Shown here in pieces: positions 27,001 to 40,761 of a DNA stretch of 64,000 bases (positions are counted from its first letter, which is position 1; each line of letters starts with the position of its first letter). The notes below the pieces were generated by a model. The model worked only from the letters and a program-made list of their open reading frames with translations. It was not told the origin of the DNA and ran no database searches. Location of the stretch: NCBI GenBank assembly GCA_964036045.1, contig OZ038383.1, forward strand, positions 14,076,459-14,140,458. Reading direction: 5' to 3'. The position numbers and the translations under genes were made by a program. The DNA comes from Eutreptiella sp. 'Long Island Sound 2002' (taxonomy: Eukaryota > Euglenozoa > Euglenophyceae > Eutreptiales > Eutreptiaceae).

Positions 27001-30000
27001 TGCTGCAAAGTGGTCACTCGTTGCATGGCAAGCACCTCTTTGTCCTTATGCTTGGCTGCTGCCTCCTTTTTTGCTTTTTGTTTGGCTAGATAGGCCTTGC
27101 CTTCTGTGTGACACTTTCTACGGAGATGTGTGTCCACATAGCTCTTTGTTTGGTATGCCACAAACACCACATAATTGGGGTGTTTTGCAAGTCCAAGCAC
27201 TCCTCAAAAAGTTCATTTGGAAACCGTACCATGCATGTGGCCATAGACATGGTGCACTACTTGGTACCAACAAGACCCTTACCCAACACGCGCTTCCGCT
27301 CCTTTTGGAGAGCGGGTGAATTGGTGCCGGAGCCATCAGATTCAAATTCAGTATTAGCAATCATCTTCTCTAAGAGGAGAGGAAATTGTAACTCATACAC
27401 GTGGAAACAAAATAGTACCAGTCAGAGAGTGGTGGATGGAAGTGGGACACAAGCGCAGATGTACAATACATGGCCTCTTACCCCAAGAGCAAAACAGTGG
27501 TTTCACATGGTCCACCTCAGTACATCACTCCAATATCTGACAATCAATCCTGGGAACACCGATTCTGATGGGCCAAAGGGGGCAAAGGCTTGTCAGGGTG
27601 TGTGCGCCGTCCAACTGCTGGTACACCTGGGGCAGCTTGGGAGCGGGTAACTTACTTGAAAAAGAAGGTATACACCTCAGAGAAGGTGCAGGGTGAGTGC
27701 TTATCCCACACAAAGCACCGGCCTGCCACACAACACAAAAGCACAACACCATGCCCCAACAGAGCGCATCAGCGCACCAGCTTTGGTTCGCTCCAACTCC
27801 TCCTGCAGTTGATCCTTCTCCTCTGTTCGCGATTGCAACTCTGAGTCGACCTGTGCAAGTTCCCGCTCTTTGGTGTCAAGCGCCGCCGTCAGCTCAATCA
27901 ACTTCGGAGTTGTGGCCTAAAATGTTGGACAAAGCAGGATGACGTCCTGCCGGACATCCTCACAACTACGAATGCTTGCACCCATCCAGGCCACCGATGG
28001 GGGGCCGCCTCACAGGCAGCATCGGTGGGAAAGGGGATGGAATGCAATCTGTGCAGCACCAGTCTGTATATGCTGTCAGCTGGACCAACAGTCGGACAGT
28101 GCATCAAATGCTCCTTTAAAGTAGACGATGGCTGCAGGACCCTGGTGACAGGGGCACAGCCTACCTCTGGGGTTGGTGTACTTGGGAACTCTTGGTGGCA
28201 AGCTTTTCCCAGCCATGACCATCACGACCACAACCACAACCACAACCACAACCACAACCACAATTGGTACGGGCACATAGTTAGGCTAGACACCGTCCAA
28301 GGTGCACGGGCAGCTTGGCCGGCAGGCATCTGTGATATCGAGTGTATCGGGGCAACGTGATGAGCCTCTCTACCTCCAAGGAGGCAGTACAACCTGCATT
28401 TTGCCCACCAATCGCCCAGGGGCGGGTGTGGGCTGACACCGCCCCTCTGCAGAAAATTTGGCACAGATGTGGAGACCCGTTGGAATTTGGCGCCAAAAGT
28501 ACCCCCCCCCCCCCTTGTACTAGCTACGGAAAACTGTTTACTACTGGTAGTTGCACTGCCAAATTCCAGCGGGTTCCAGGATTGTTTTGCAAATTTCCAA
28601 GAGCTTCCAGGTAGGCATTCTTCATTTTCAGGGGGTTCCTGCATGACCTGGATCTCAATCCCATGCCCCAAACACACCTTCCTTCTGGTTGCTGTGAAGC
28701 TACAAACATGTGGACACCAAAAACCTCTCTCAATTTTCGAAAAAAAATTTTCACCCCTTAGGCTCTATGTGATTCTTGAGCAGCAGTCCAATGACAATGA
28801 GTAGCATCCGAGTCCAATGACAAATAGCCTGGCAAACAAATGTCCCGAACTAGCCCCCTTATCTACTTTGGGGCACGTTAGCATCCGAGTGCAATGACAA
28901 ATAGCCTGGCAAGCAAATGTCCCGAACTAGCCCCTTTATCTGCTTTGGGGCACATTAGGGCGTGATTCATCATTCTCTGAAAGCAAAGCAAGGTGCAGAA
29001 TGGGGCATGAGACAGGGAAGAGGGGGGGTGAGCAGCGAGTGAAACCCAGAAACCCACGGAAGAGGGGGAGGGGGGGCAAGAAGCATCCCTCCCGCGAATC
29101 CGGCGAATCCCCAGTGGCTAAATTTCGCACGGCGGCCTGAAAATTGAGCGGGAAATTTCGCACTGCACATAGCATCCTGTGTTGAAATATGCAGCTAGGT
29201 CAAATACATGGTGAGGACGCAAGGGAGGGCAGGGCATTGGAAACCGCATGTTCCCAGGATCTATTGCCATGAACTAGCTCGGGTCAGCTGAACACGACAT
29301 GTGCTTGGCACCTGCAAACTCTCAACCAGGTCCTCAACCTGGGCCGCCAACTCCGCACTCTTGACTTGTTCAAGATGCAGCACTTCTTCAAGCCTGCATT
29401 GTGAGAACAATGGGCTTCAGGATTCCTGCGATACTGAATCGGGACTAAGATACCACGTCAGAAGTACATGGCATCTAGCCAAAAAAAATTGCGCACACAA
29501 GTATTTTTCAAGGGAGGTGCCAAATAAAAAATTACAAACCATTGCAGACCAGTGCAACACAAAGCTCCCCAATGAGGTGGCTGTGCCTGGTAATCTGCAA
29601 TTTCATGGCTGGCAGAGGGAGCAGGAGAGTAGTTGGCACTCAAGGCGGGATCACAGCTGCGAAAGCTTTAAGGGGCTCTTCGGCTTGGACCTGCACAAGT
29701 CTTCAAAGCATGAACCAGGTGAATTGGTGCAAAAAATGCAACCTGTCTGAAAAACAGTCGTGAAACAGTACGATTGGACCACGCCCTCTGCACACACAAC
29801 CTCTACACTTTGGCCCCTCATATATGAGCGAAAGGCAATGCGTAGACATCTGGTTACAGCTGTGGCATGCTTGCGCATGCTTTCTTTCCCTGCCAATGCA
29901 CGCTTGCACACAGCTAATGCTGGCAGATTTGCAAGGTTGCTGTTCATGAAGCGCCTCATTCAGGAGCAGTTAAAAAAAATGGTGGTGCTGACAGAATTGT

Positions 30001-33000
30001 TGCTTAAAGGCACTGTGTATTGAAAAGCCCCCGCGGTCAATACCAGGCCAATCAATAGGATGTTGGTGCCCCACTAGGCCAAGCACCATGAACTACAAGT
30101 CCTCCAATGTCTCCAACACAAGTGGCAATGTCCTAGGGTTAGGGTTAGGGGTAGGGTCAGTCCAGCCATATCCTCTGGTGTCAAGAGCCTCAAGGATTGC
30201 ACTGTATCCCAACCATTATGCTGTACCCGGGTCTTATAGGTAGTTGGGAGGGGAGGGGCGTGCCACAGCCGTTGGAGGGGTCCCAGGGCACACACAGCAC
30301 TTACCTCCCCTACCTCCCCTCGGGACTACTAGGACAAAATGCCCGGCGCTACAGGACAAATAGATGAAGGGGTCTGAAGGGCACACCACCCAAATGGCCC
30401 CTCTGAGGTGTGTGGCAAGGAGTGCCTAGACAGTCATGAAATGAACTTCTGTGCAAGGTCCTCCTGTGGATGGTTTTGGTGCACATCTTCTTTAATGGGT
30501 TGCTGTGGTGCAGCTGGTGCAGGTTGCAGCACAGCCTCGTATGGTCACAATATATTGCCTCTTTGGGCCCTGCTTGATTGTCCTTGGACCACCTGTGGGG
30601 TCCACCAGTGTGTGGTTTGTCTAGCAGTGTTGTACCAAACACCATCATCTGACGCAACCGGCACTTCAGGGGCTTTCTGGTCAAAACAAAAAAATCTATA
30701 CACAGCTGTGCACAGCTAGATTTGAAGATGGCATGCAGTTGCGCATGCTTACACCTGATGGCACCGCACAGTGACGCACGCTTAAACCCACCCCTCACAC
30801 ACAGCTGTAACCACAGGTCTGCCTTTGCATTGAGCACTACTGCACAGCTTGCAGCAGAGAAAGACTCAATGCTGGGCAGGAGAGTAGTGCCACATACCTG
30901 CCCTGACAAAAAAGAGTGGCACAGTGAAAATGGAGGGTCTATTCTAGTGCTTAGCACGGGCTCCATTGTGGGAGCACTGTTGGCCCACGACCAAGGGTAT
31001 AAGGCACAAAGTGGTGTCAGGCCCAAGCAAAGTAGTGCTTAGTGCTCGTCAGTTGGTATAAGGCCTGTGTAAAATGGTGCAAGCCCCATGTAAATCCTGT
31101 GTAGCGTGGTCCTAAGGCGAGTGCATTTGTACAAGGGCCATGTAGACTGTTGAAGCTGAGCAGCAGGCTGGACAAGGAAAAGAGCGAATGAACACAGGTT
31201 TTTCAGGGACGCCACAAGTGCAGCCAACAAAGTCTGTCCATCCACACCCAACCCCTGGCCTTGCTTGCGGGGGCCTCCGTTTGAAGCCTTGGCCAATGTG
31301 GGTCCGTCATTTTGGCAAATTATCACGAGGTGGTTGGATCAAATCACTGGTACCTGTGATTTGAAAAACGCCATGTCCCCACATCCCCACTCTTTCAGGA
31401 CCTACTCGTGTACCACACCCAAAAGGGTCAAATTGGACATTTCACCCACTTTGAAATCCTTGCTTCCTGAGTAACACCTAATCAGATGTGAGTTGTGGTT
31501 GGGTCATAACTTTATTGGTCCCCGGCGGCCACTGCCAACAGAGGACTCAACCATTTTCAGGTCAGCATGGGCAAAGCATCATGACTTTGGGGTGGCCGTG
31601 GTAACTCCACGGGAGGCCTTGGGCCAGGTTTGGGTGGTCGTTTGGGAACAATATGGGGGAAACATGTGGGTGGAGAGGGCAGAGCCTTTCAAAAGGCGAA
31701 CCGCATTTATTTTCAATGCCCTTGATGTCCACCGCGCGTCGGGGATTCCAAAATCCTCACCCACCGGTGAGGCCGATCCCCGACTCATGGCATTTTTTGC
31801 CATTGACCTAACCCAAGGCCCTAAGCTCAGGTCCCCCAACCTCCATGTGCAATAGAGATTACCAAAGAGATGGAAAATTTGAGCCCCATTCTAGTTTGTT
31901 GGCCGGGGTGCTGGGTCCAGTGGGGTGGGAGGATTTTTTTCATCACTAACCAGTTGCCTTGGTTTAAACTGGCTTCAAATAAAATGCCAGCATCTTCCCC
32001 ACCAACCTTGTGCCTATTCAAAATGGCCATCTCAGTGCTGAATGCCCTCTGGTCTCTAGCCTTAAGCTATCACCAGTCACTGCCTCAATCTTTGTGCTCC
32101 CCAGTAAAGACTTTTGAGCTCCTGGATTTTTCAACCTGATGTCACTCTCCACAAACCTCCCTCCAGATTGAACTGGGACACATTGAAGTGACAGCTTTAG
32201 AAAATGCAGTGTCATGCAATATATTTCATTCTGGGGCGGTCACCGTGGCATGCATGGTACACAACAGCCATACTCTGCAATCACTTTTGGATCAGGTGAC
32301 GCTGGCTCCTTCAAGATGAGTGTTTTGAGGGCACGTTCCTGCGGTAAGACAAAGCAGTGGCACATGGGGTTAAGCTGCCAGGCCACAACGACTCCGACAC
32401 CCTTCTACACGATTAGTGCAGCCCCTAACCATCATGGCAGCAACAGCACAACCATCATCCTCATCATCCAACCGAGCAGGAGAAGAAAAGGAAAGCACAT
32501 GACTGTTTAGGGTTCCTTAAATTGGTGAGTGGATGAAATTTGGAACAGGGTGCACAGCCGGGCGCAGATCAGAGGGACACAAAATCCCATATATCACCCA
32601 GTTGAAGCATATTTATGGAAGCAAATTGGTTTGGCTCTTGGACTGTCCAGCCTTCCAGCAAAATCGTTAGTTCGACCAAACATCTGTTAGGCCCAGCCAG
32701 TTGCTGGGCCCGTGGAGCCATCTTGTGCACCATCTCTTTTGTATACAAACATTCATGGCTTGTACACAAACATGTGATTCTTAGTTTTTGTTGATTCCCA
32801 GCAATTTTAAGTTCAGCAACAATGAAACACACCTTCTCCCTCAGCTCCTCTTCCAAACGATTCACTTCTTCATTCTGATGGACATTCTTATAGTACAGCT
32901 CCTCATATTGGCTTTGCAGCCGCTCCCGTGCCAATGTTTCCTGTGCCAATTGCTGCTCCTTTTCCTGGTCACTAATTTCCCATTGCTTCCTGACAGACTC

Positions 33001-36000
33001 GGTTTTGTTTTGCAGCTCCTGCACACATCCAGAACAAGGCAATGAGTGCGCCTTACCCATAGGCACACACTATTTGGAGACTCACTTCTGACTGCAGCGA
33101 CAAATAACGTTCCACACCCATTCGGCTAGAATGCAATGCACACCGCAATCAAATGCTCGTGGAAGCGCAATTGCTCCGTCAAACTGCCAATCTGGGCTTC
33201 CTTCTCCAACAGCTCTGAGGGCACTCCTTCCAGCTGCTTTTGAATATCCTCGATCTCAAACTCCAAGTCTGCCATTCTCTTGACCTCCTCTTTGACATTG
33301 ACTACAGCTTTATTCACAACCTTGGTATGCAATGTTATGAGGATGGACGCCAAATCACCACACTGGAAAACCACACAATGTGGTGAATTCTATTCCGTGC
33401 ATCATGCAGACTGTAGGCACCTCTTAGGCATTCTCAAGAACGGTCTGTGCGGCTATTTGCTCTTTTTTCGCTGATTCTTGCATTGCCTCAGATGCCCTTC
33501 AGAGCATTCACCAATTGTCTGGCAACAACAATGAACTGAAGTAGAAAATGCGTTCATGCTTTTTCATACGCAATGAATCAACCCCTTTAAAGCACACTTG
33601 CCTGCCTTCAAATGGCCCTGCTACAGGTGAACCCAAGTATCTTTGGACTACCTTGACCCAATTTGCCACCTTGAACCTTGGGAGGCCGGGTTTTTGTTTC
33701 CCGGGGGGGCGGGGGGTCGATAGAGCCCTCCAGCCCCCCCTCCCCCCAAAGGGCTCAATTGACAGGACCCCCGAAATCCTACCGAGACTGATTCCCGGGC
33801 CTCGGAGGTGACCCAAACCCAAAAACCGGGAAAAAACAAAAATGGGATTTTTGGCATCAGCGCGTCGAGGGGGTTCAGAAAAAACATCATTTGCCATATA
33901 TTTGGTGAAAAAAAATCGACCAATTTTAATGCTCAAAAAAATTTTCCGCGCCTTCGGCCAAGTTCTTGCACTGCGTGGGCACTACGTGCGCACTGCGTGC
34001 ATACTGCGCACACTCAGGCTGGGATACTCACCCAAGAATACCTGTCACCTGTCTAGTAGCACGGCGAAGCAGCAAAGCCCACATGAGAACAACAAAACTG
34101 CCTTCAACTTGGTAATCAACTGTCGTTATGAACAAGCCACTCAGCCTTGTGGTTGTTCTTCCAAAAATCAAGATGGGCCCTATGGAATTCATTGAGGAAG
34201 AGGACCCGCTCAAGGGGTCGACATGTTCGGACACTCATGGGTGGGGGCAGGGTTGAGGGCCACCGGTCCTTGTATTGATTTAAGATTGCCAATTCCTTAG
34301 CGTGCATGGCCTTCAACTTACTCTTCACCACATCACGGTACCGAATGCTTGGATGTACTTCAACGGAGCCTCCTCCATGCTTTGACGGGTCCTCGTCCTT
34401 CTTTTTCCCCACTCGTGCTTTGCCACCACTCTTGAATTGATGCCCGGCGCGCACCCCGTGCGCTAACGCCCATTCGGGGGAGGAAATTGGGGGGGGGGGG
34501 GGGGGGGATAATTGAAAATGGGCAAAAATGGTTGACAATTCAAATATGCCACATCCTAAATGCTTAGGAAGCTGAAAAAAACCCTAGTACGGAACCAAAA
34601 ACTTGTGAAAAGGGGCCGAAACTAGGGTTAGAATATTTGTCGACATCCAAAACTTCGCACTGCGTGCATGGCATTCCCTTCGGCGCCAGACTTCGGGGGA
34701 AGCCTTGCACTGCGCGCTACTTTTAGACTATGTTCCCCCCGAAGAGCCCCTAGGCACAGCGTGACGTGGTCCGAGGTCGCAAGCCATTGGAGCGGGTGTA
34801 GAACACCTTATCCCCAATACTGAGATCCATGGAGAAAATGGGCCTGAGAAATGAGGAGGGAAGTATGATGTCTTGTAGCACGCACCCTCAAAGTGTATCA
34901 CCATATCAATCAACCGAGAAAAAGAGTAGATGTGGTGGAAATGGGCAAAAAATGTGTAGAAAAAAGTAGAAATGGGTGAAACAGGGTGAACATCCAAAAA
35001 TGCCAGATCCCCAATGCATCAAACCCTACTACCAAACAACAATGATGCCCAAAGTACCACAAAGTATGGGCTTCTACTACGGCCAAATGCCCAAATAGTT
35101 GCACTGCGCGCGCACTGCACGTGCACTGCGCTTAAGGGCCCCCTTCATAAGGGCTGATTAATGGTGCCTGTCAATTGAGCCCTTTTCCCGACCCCCCCCC
35201 CGTTTTTGGGGGCTCTATTGCCCCCCCCCCCCCCCCCCCAGAAGGGAAAACCCGACATGCCATTGGCCGCTGTTCAACGCCAAGATGGACTGTATGCGAG
35301 TGGCCCAGAGCACCTATCAATTTGAAGCTGGTAGAAGTGCTGGTTCCCGTCTCTAAGAGGCTGGTTGCTGATTTATGCCGATGAAATACAGTTGTCCCAT
35401 GGCATCCAACGCCTTCCCTGAACCCTCCATCAATAGACTGCACTCAAGGCATCAATCTGGGAATGATATGCAGGAAAGAGGCCAATACTCAAACCTTTTT
35501 GGTGCGACTGGCGTACCGCAGTGTATTCATGGTTTCATCCATGCTGGTGGCTGAAGGGCTGATGGTGGCAATCATGATGGTCTTGCTGTTGCCTGTCAAG
35601 AGACGTAGCACAGTCAAATGGCTGGTCGCTATTGGACTTTCCGAAAGATGCATCTTATGAAAATCACTGCATCCCGAGCATAACCACAGACACGCCCTCC
35701 CGCACCCGAATGCAGCAGGACACTCGCCCCTTCAGCCTATAGTTTTGTCAGAGCTGTGCTCCCTCTACGTCCCTTCAAACACAACTTTACCATAGATCAT
35801 TTCATCATTTAACTTTGACTGCCAACTGTTGCTTCTTTTTCCAGCCCAGAAGGCACGCAAAGCGGAATGCAGTTCCCACATTTCTGCATTTGTCCACCTT
35901 TGCAGCAGCACCCAGTTCCAACTGCAGTTCCAACTGCAGGCTACGCTTCAGCGAGGAGGCGGGCAGTTCAGCAAGCCACTGTGAATGAAAATAAAAACAA

Positions 36001-36578
36001 CCTGAAAGAACCACTTTTGGAATATGGCAAGACAATTTTTTGAACAAAAAACAGTGCTGCCAGCTGTGTCTCAGCACAGTGTCAAGGGGCAGGTCTGTCA
36101 ATACACGAAACACATATTGCTGAACTCACACTAGGTACACCATGTTGCCATACGGTGAATTAAAGAGGAAATTCATAAACCCGCCTTGCACCAGCTAACA
36201 CACCAACTTGATCTTCGTGGCAAATAAGGCTCTTCAAATACAAACACTGTTGGACAGTCTATCACTGCTCATTTGTGAGAAAGGCCTGCCATGCAGCCTT
36301 GTCAAGCAGGCAAATGCACTGATTGGTTCGTCTGGAATCAATATCCATTTGTGGTAAAAAGGCCAGAAGCCATGGATGTGCAAACTGCAGAACAAGCATT
36401 GGTGTAAGAGGCAGTAGATATCTGGTTTGTGAGACATGGACTGAAATTAACACGGTCTTGCTGAATTGCCAAGTAGGATAAATGAAGCTTGGTTCACTCC
36501 ACTTTTTTCAGAGTCACCGATGGGTTAAATGCTTTTGTGCAGAACTCAGAGAGCACAAGCACCAAACACACACACACA

Positions 36579-36632
<54 letters not shown>

Positions 36633-39600
36633 CTTAGACCATGCCTGCAGTCACTTCTTATTATTAGGCCTATCTTAACAGAAGCGAAAACGGTGCATCC
36701 CTCATGGTAAGGGCGACGACTCAACACAGCACTCGGATTTTATTGCCTTTGGCAAGGCACCCAAAGAGAGACGACTGATGTTGACGCTGGAACCACTGTG
36801 GGGAAGTTGACATGCACCCTGAAAACAGCTGAGTCCTTACCATTGGGGCCACATAGGGGGGGCCAATCTTGGAACCCGGAGATAGAACCTGGGACCCGCC
36901 ATTGATTAGGGGGTCCATATAGAAAAAAGTTGCCCTGGACCAGGATGGAAATCGAAAGTGGCGGCTATAGGCTGACTGCCTGTGTGACATTCCGTCCGGT
37001 TGCTCTTTCTTTACGGGGCCCTGGACAGTCACCCGTTCTTCCCTTTGCATGCTGTGTCGGTTCGATGTGTTTTGTCGGCTCCTGCTGGTGTTGTTTCCAC
37101 GTTCGTGGAGCCCAGTGGTTGGTGTACTGGGGCTGTGCTGGTTGCGGCGGGCGCCGTTTGTGTGTTAGCGGCGCCCAGTAGTTGGCGTACCAAGGTTGTG
37201 CTGGTTGTTGCAGGGGTCGTTTGACGGTTTTCGCTGCCCACGCACCTCCGCTCTGCGGTCGTCCACCACCTGCCTCACCGCGTCTCCGTGTGTGTAAGCC
37301 TGAGGTGCCCCACTCCTCCGCGCGCTGTACCGGCCATCCCCCCCAAAAAGGGGTACCCAGGTCCGGGGGATGGAGGGGTCAAATCCAAAAACTTATTGGG
37401 GAATATTTTTGTCTCCCAAAATGATGATTTTACGAGGGGATACACATCAGATCTCATGCATTGAGGAATGCTAGTCGAATAACCCCAAAAAGGGGGGGGG
37501 GGTAAAAGGGGGGCATATGGCGTCCGCGCCTGCGCTTGATCTAACAACCCTTTTCGAGGTAGTTTGGTAGGACCGAAAAACGGGCATCACTCATGGTAAG
37601 AACAACAACTCAACACAGCACTGAAATTTATACATGGCGTGCAGCACGCTGCCATTTTTGAAGCTTGACAAAAACTGTACATCACACTTCATGATACTAC
37701 TTGACGTAACGACACATCATGGAACATGGAATTACAGTATTATACACGACGTTACATGACACTGCATTGCATTACATTACATCACACTACATCGCATCAC
37801 ATTACATTGCATATTACACGAGGTGTTACTTCAGTCTTCACAAAGACTGGGCAACGAGGGCGTCACTTTGTACACAAGAGATGATGACAATGGCATGGAA
37901 GAAAAAGGGCCCAAAAGGAAAAAAATTAAATGGTAGAGGGAAAACCGGGCAGGAATCCTCACTACTAGTGACCTCCTTTTTCCCTGCACCTCCTTCGGCT
38001 GCTCTTTGACTTTGCTGCATCTCCCCACCTTGCCCTGCAGTTGTAACCGCTGCCCCTGGTCTCCACCAACGACAGGGTGTAGCCCCTCTTGCCTCGGCGG
38101 GCTGGGTGGAACGCCATCGTGTAGGCAACAATTCAACACTTCACGTTGTCTCAGTATTGCAAAACAAGGCCACAATCCCATTCGGACATTGACGGCTACG
38201 CCATCAAGTGTTGCTCGAAGCATGCGACAGGTGCAATCAACGCTGTAATACCTCCAAAGCTGTTTCTCAGCATCCATGTCAGAGCACTCTCTCGGTATGG
38301 GGCCTCCACAGTCTTCCTGCCGGAGGCCTCGACCAATGACTCAATAACCCTGAAAACATTGACAGAACAATGCACGCCATACTCCATTAATCCTCTGCTG
38401 CCTGTCATGATAATTCGTTCCGGAGGGGGAGGGGGCAAATGGAATGTAAAGGATTCAACTAGGCTCAGGGCGGGGCAAAAAGGCCATAATAATGAAGTAT
38501 TCGGACAGTGGGGGGTAGGTTGGGGAAAATAACCAAAAAAGAATTTAAGCACTGTGCACAAAAGGTCCTTTCTGGCTTCAGGACCCCTGCAGTGGGGGGC
38601 CTCAGGCACGTAAATGAACTGATCAGTTCCTGCAACGAGGGGGGCAGGTACTAAAGGACCCATGGGGTATGCAGTGAGGTGGCATTTCGTGATAAGAATC
38701 TCAGTCACTGTTCTGTTCCATGCACTGTTGTGATGGGAGGGACTGTGGATTCCCGAATTAACACAATCAGTGCAATCCTACCGAGCGCTTTTGGGGGCAA
38801 GGGCTCAGCCTGGCAGGAGGACTAGGTGTATGTAAAGTCAGATACTTTGTGTGGCACATCGCACTTGGTGAGCCTGTGTGTGTTGATTTCAGGGCACTGT
38901 GGGCAAGCAATGCAAATATGCGTCTACAGAAACACAGACATCATTGCTGCATAAATAATTGCGGTGCGTCCCACCACCTTCCTTTCAGAGTGACTGACTG
39001 CAACTTAATCACGAAACGGTTCACTACCAAACCACCAACCGCCGTCGGCTAACCACTAGCAAATAGGGGGTTACTCCGCAGTTCAGTGATCAGAGACATA
39101 GCATCGTAGGCATCCCTGACTTCGATTCCTGGCCTGACCCACTGACTGACACAGGCAGGAGGGCCTGAGAAGGGACATGTTCGAACCGTGTACAACTCAG
39201 AGGGGCCGCCCAACCCCACCACTAGAGCAGGTAGCTCAGTGGTTAGCCACCATGGATGCAGGAATGCTTGTACCCGGATCAAACACAGCTACCCGTAAAT
39301 AAACCTCCACTACTGGAGTACATACATTTATCCCTCCCTGTAGCGTGCGACAGGGCAGCAGGCACAAGGCGTCCGTTGCCCCGCTCGTAACCACTAAGAA
39401 ATAGGGCGGTTTCAGCACAACATTAGAGACAGAACTGCAGCACTGAGAGTCATTAGGACATGGGACTCAAGAAGCAACACTCAGCAGCATCCCACCAGAG
39501 GGAGCTCAAACACTTGCCCTCAAAGGGAAAGCAACCTCATGTGAAATGCACCCGAGGGCCTGCAACACTTTGCAACAAATGCCTTGATTTATATGGCTGC

Positions 39601-40725
39601 TTTTCTTCGTTTTAATTTTTTTTTACCTGTCTGCTCCTCACAAATAAATCAACTGGGCATCCTCAAGAGACGCCCTGATCCCAACACACAGCCCAGGACC
39701 CCCGAAAGCCCAGACAGGCTTCATTTCCTGGACTTCGGAGGCTCTGTATTGACTGCATACAGAAAGGGAGGGCTGAAAGCTGAGGGCCCGTCATTCAAGA
39801 GTATTGCCCGGTGAGCGAATGTAGTCTGGCACTGCGTGATTGAGCAACCATTTGCACGTGGTAACAAGCACGCCAGTCAGTACAGGGGCTGGGCTCCGTG
39901 CCATTGAGACAGGGCTCTCAGTTCCAGTCAAAAGCCATCACCCCAATGTGTAGCTTGTTTTGGGGTACTGTATGGCATGACGTATCCACATTGCACAGAA
40001 ATCCCAGATGGTACTGTAAACCGCACAAGTTAAGATACGGCACAAATTTGCTGGTGCATATGTCGCCTACCTGCCGAGAGTCGTCAGCGACAAATTGATC
40101 TTCTTGGCCTCTTCCAGCTGTGCCCCTCGGACGCCTGACAACTTGATGCGCTCACTACCTGCCACAAAGCATATGTAATGGTGTTACGAGGGTCATGAGA
40201 ATCCTGGGCTTGTTGTGAAACGCTAAGTGCTGATGACTTGGAGGCTGCAATGGATCTGGATTTGGCTCTATGGCTTTACGCTGACCTCTGACCTTAATAC
40301 AACTTAATGGCTTAGCAACTCAGACAGGACAGAGATCACGCATTCCGTGGGCACATTGCATATCATGAAGTCAAATTGGCTTCAAATTTACGAATCGAAA
40401 GAACCCGTAGGCTTTAGTGATTTTTGATACGTAGCCATAATTTGGGGTACTGGGGTAGTTTTAGTGACAGTACAAAGCTTTGGTTCGGATTTCAGATCTT
40501 GTAGAATTGTATGTGTTGGTATGTAGGGTGTCAACGGGACAGGTTTCAGCCGGTGGCTGCTGAGACTGATATAGATTCAAATTCAAGTTCAAGTTCAACT
40601 GCACTGTGCTATGCTCTGTGCTGCTTTGTCGCCCATTTGCAGAAGTTTCAGCAGTTACGAAGGTTACAGAGGTTGTCTACAAGCGCCATGGCGGGTAGGG
40701 GCACTGAGCAACAAACAACACCAGG

Positions 40726-40761
<36 letters not shown>

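Noticed and set aside
35880-35990. Extra kinesin exon reading [19 protein letters not shown] between exons 8 and 9
   Set aside because: It has an acceptor-like CAG and a GTGGAC donor, but exons 8 and 9 join in phase without it, and in the needed phase it contains a stop.
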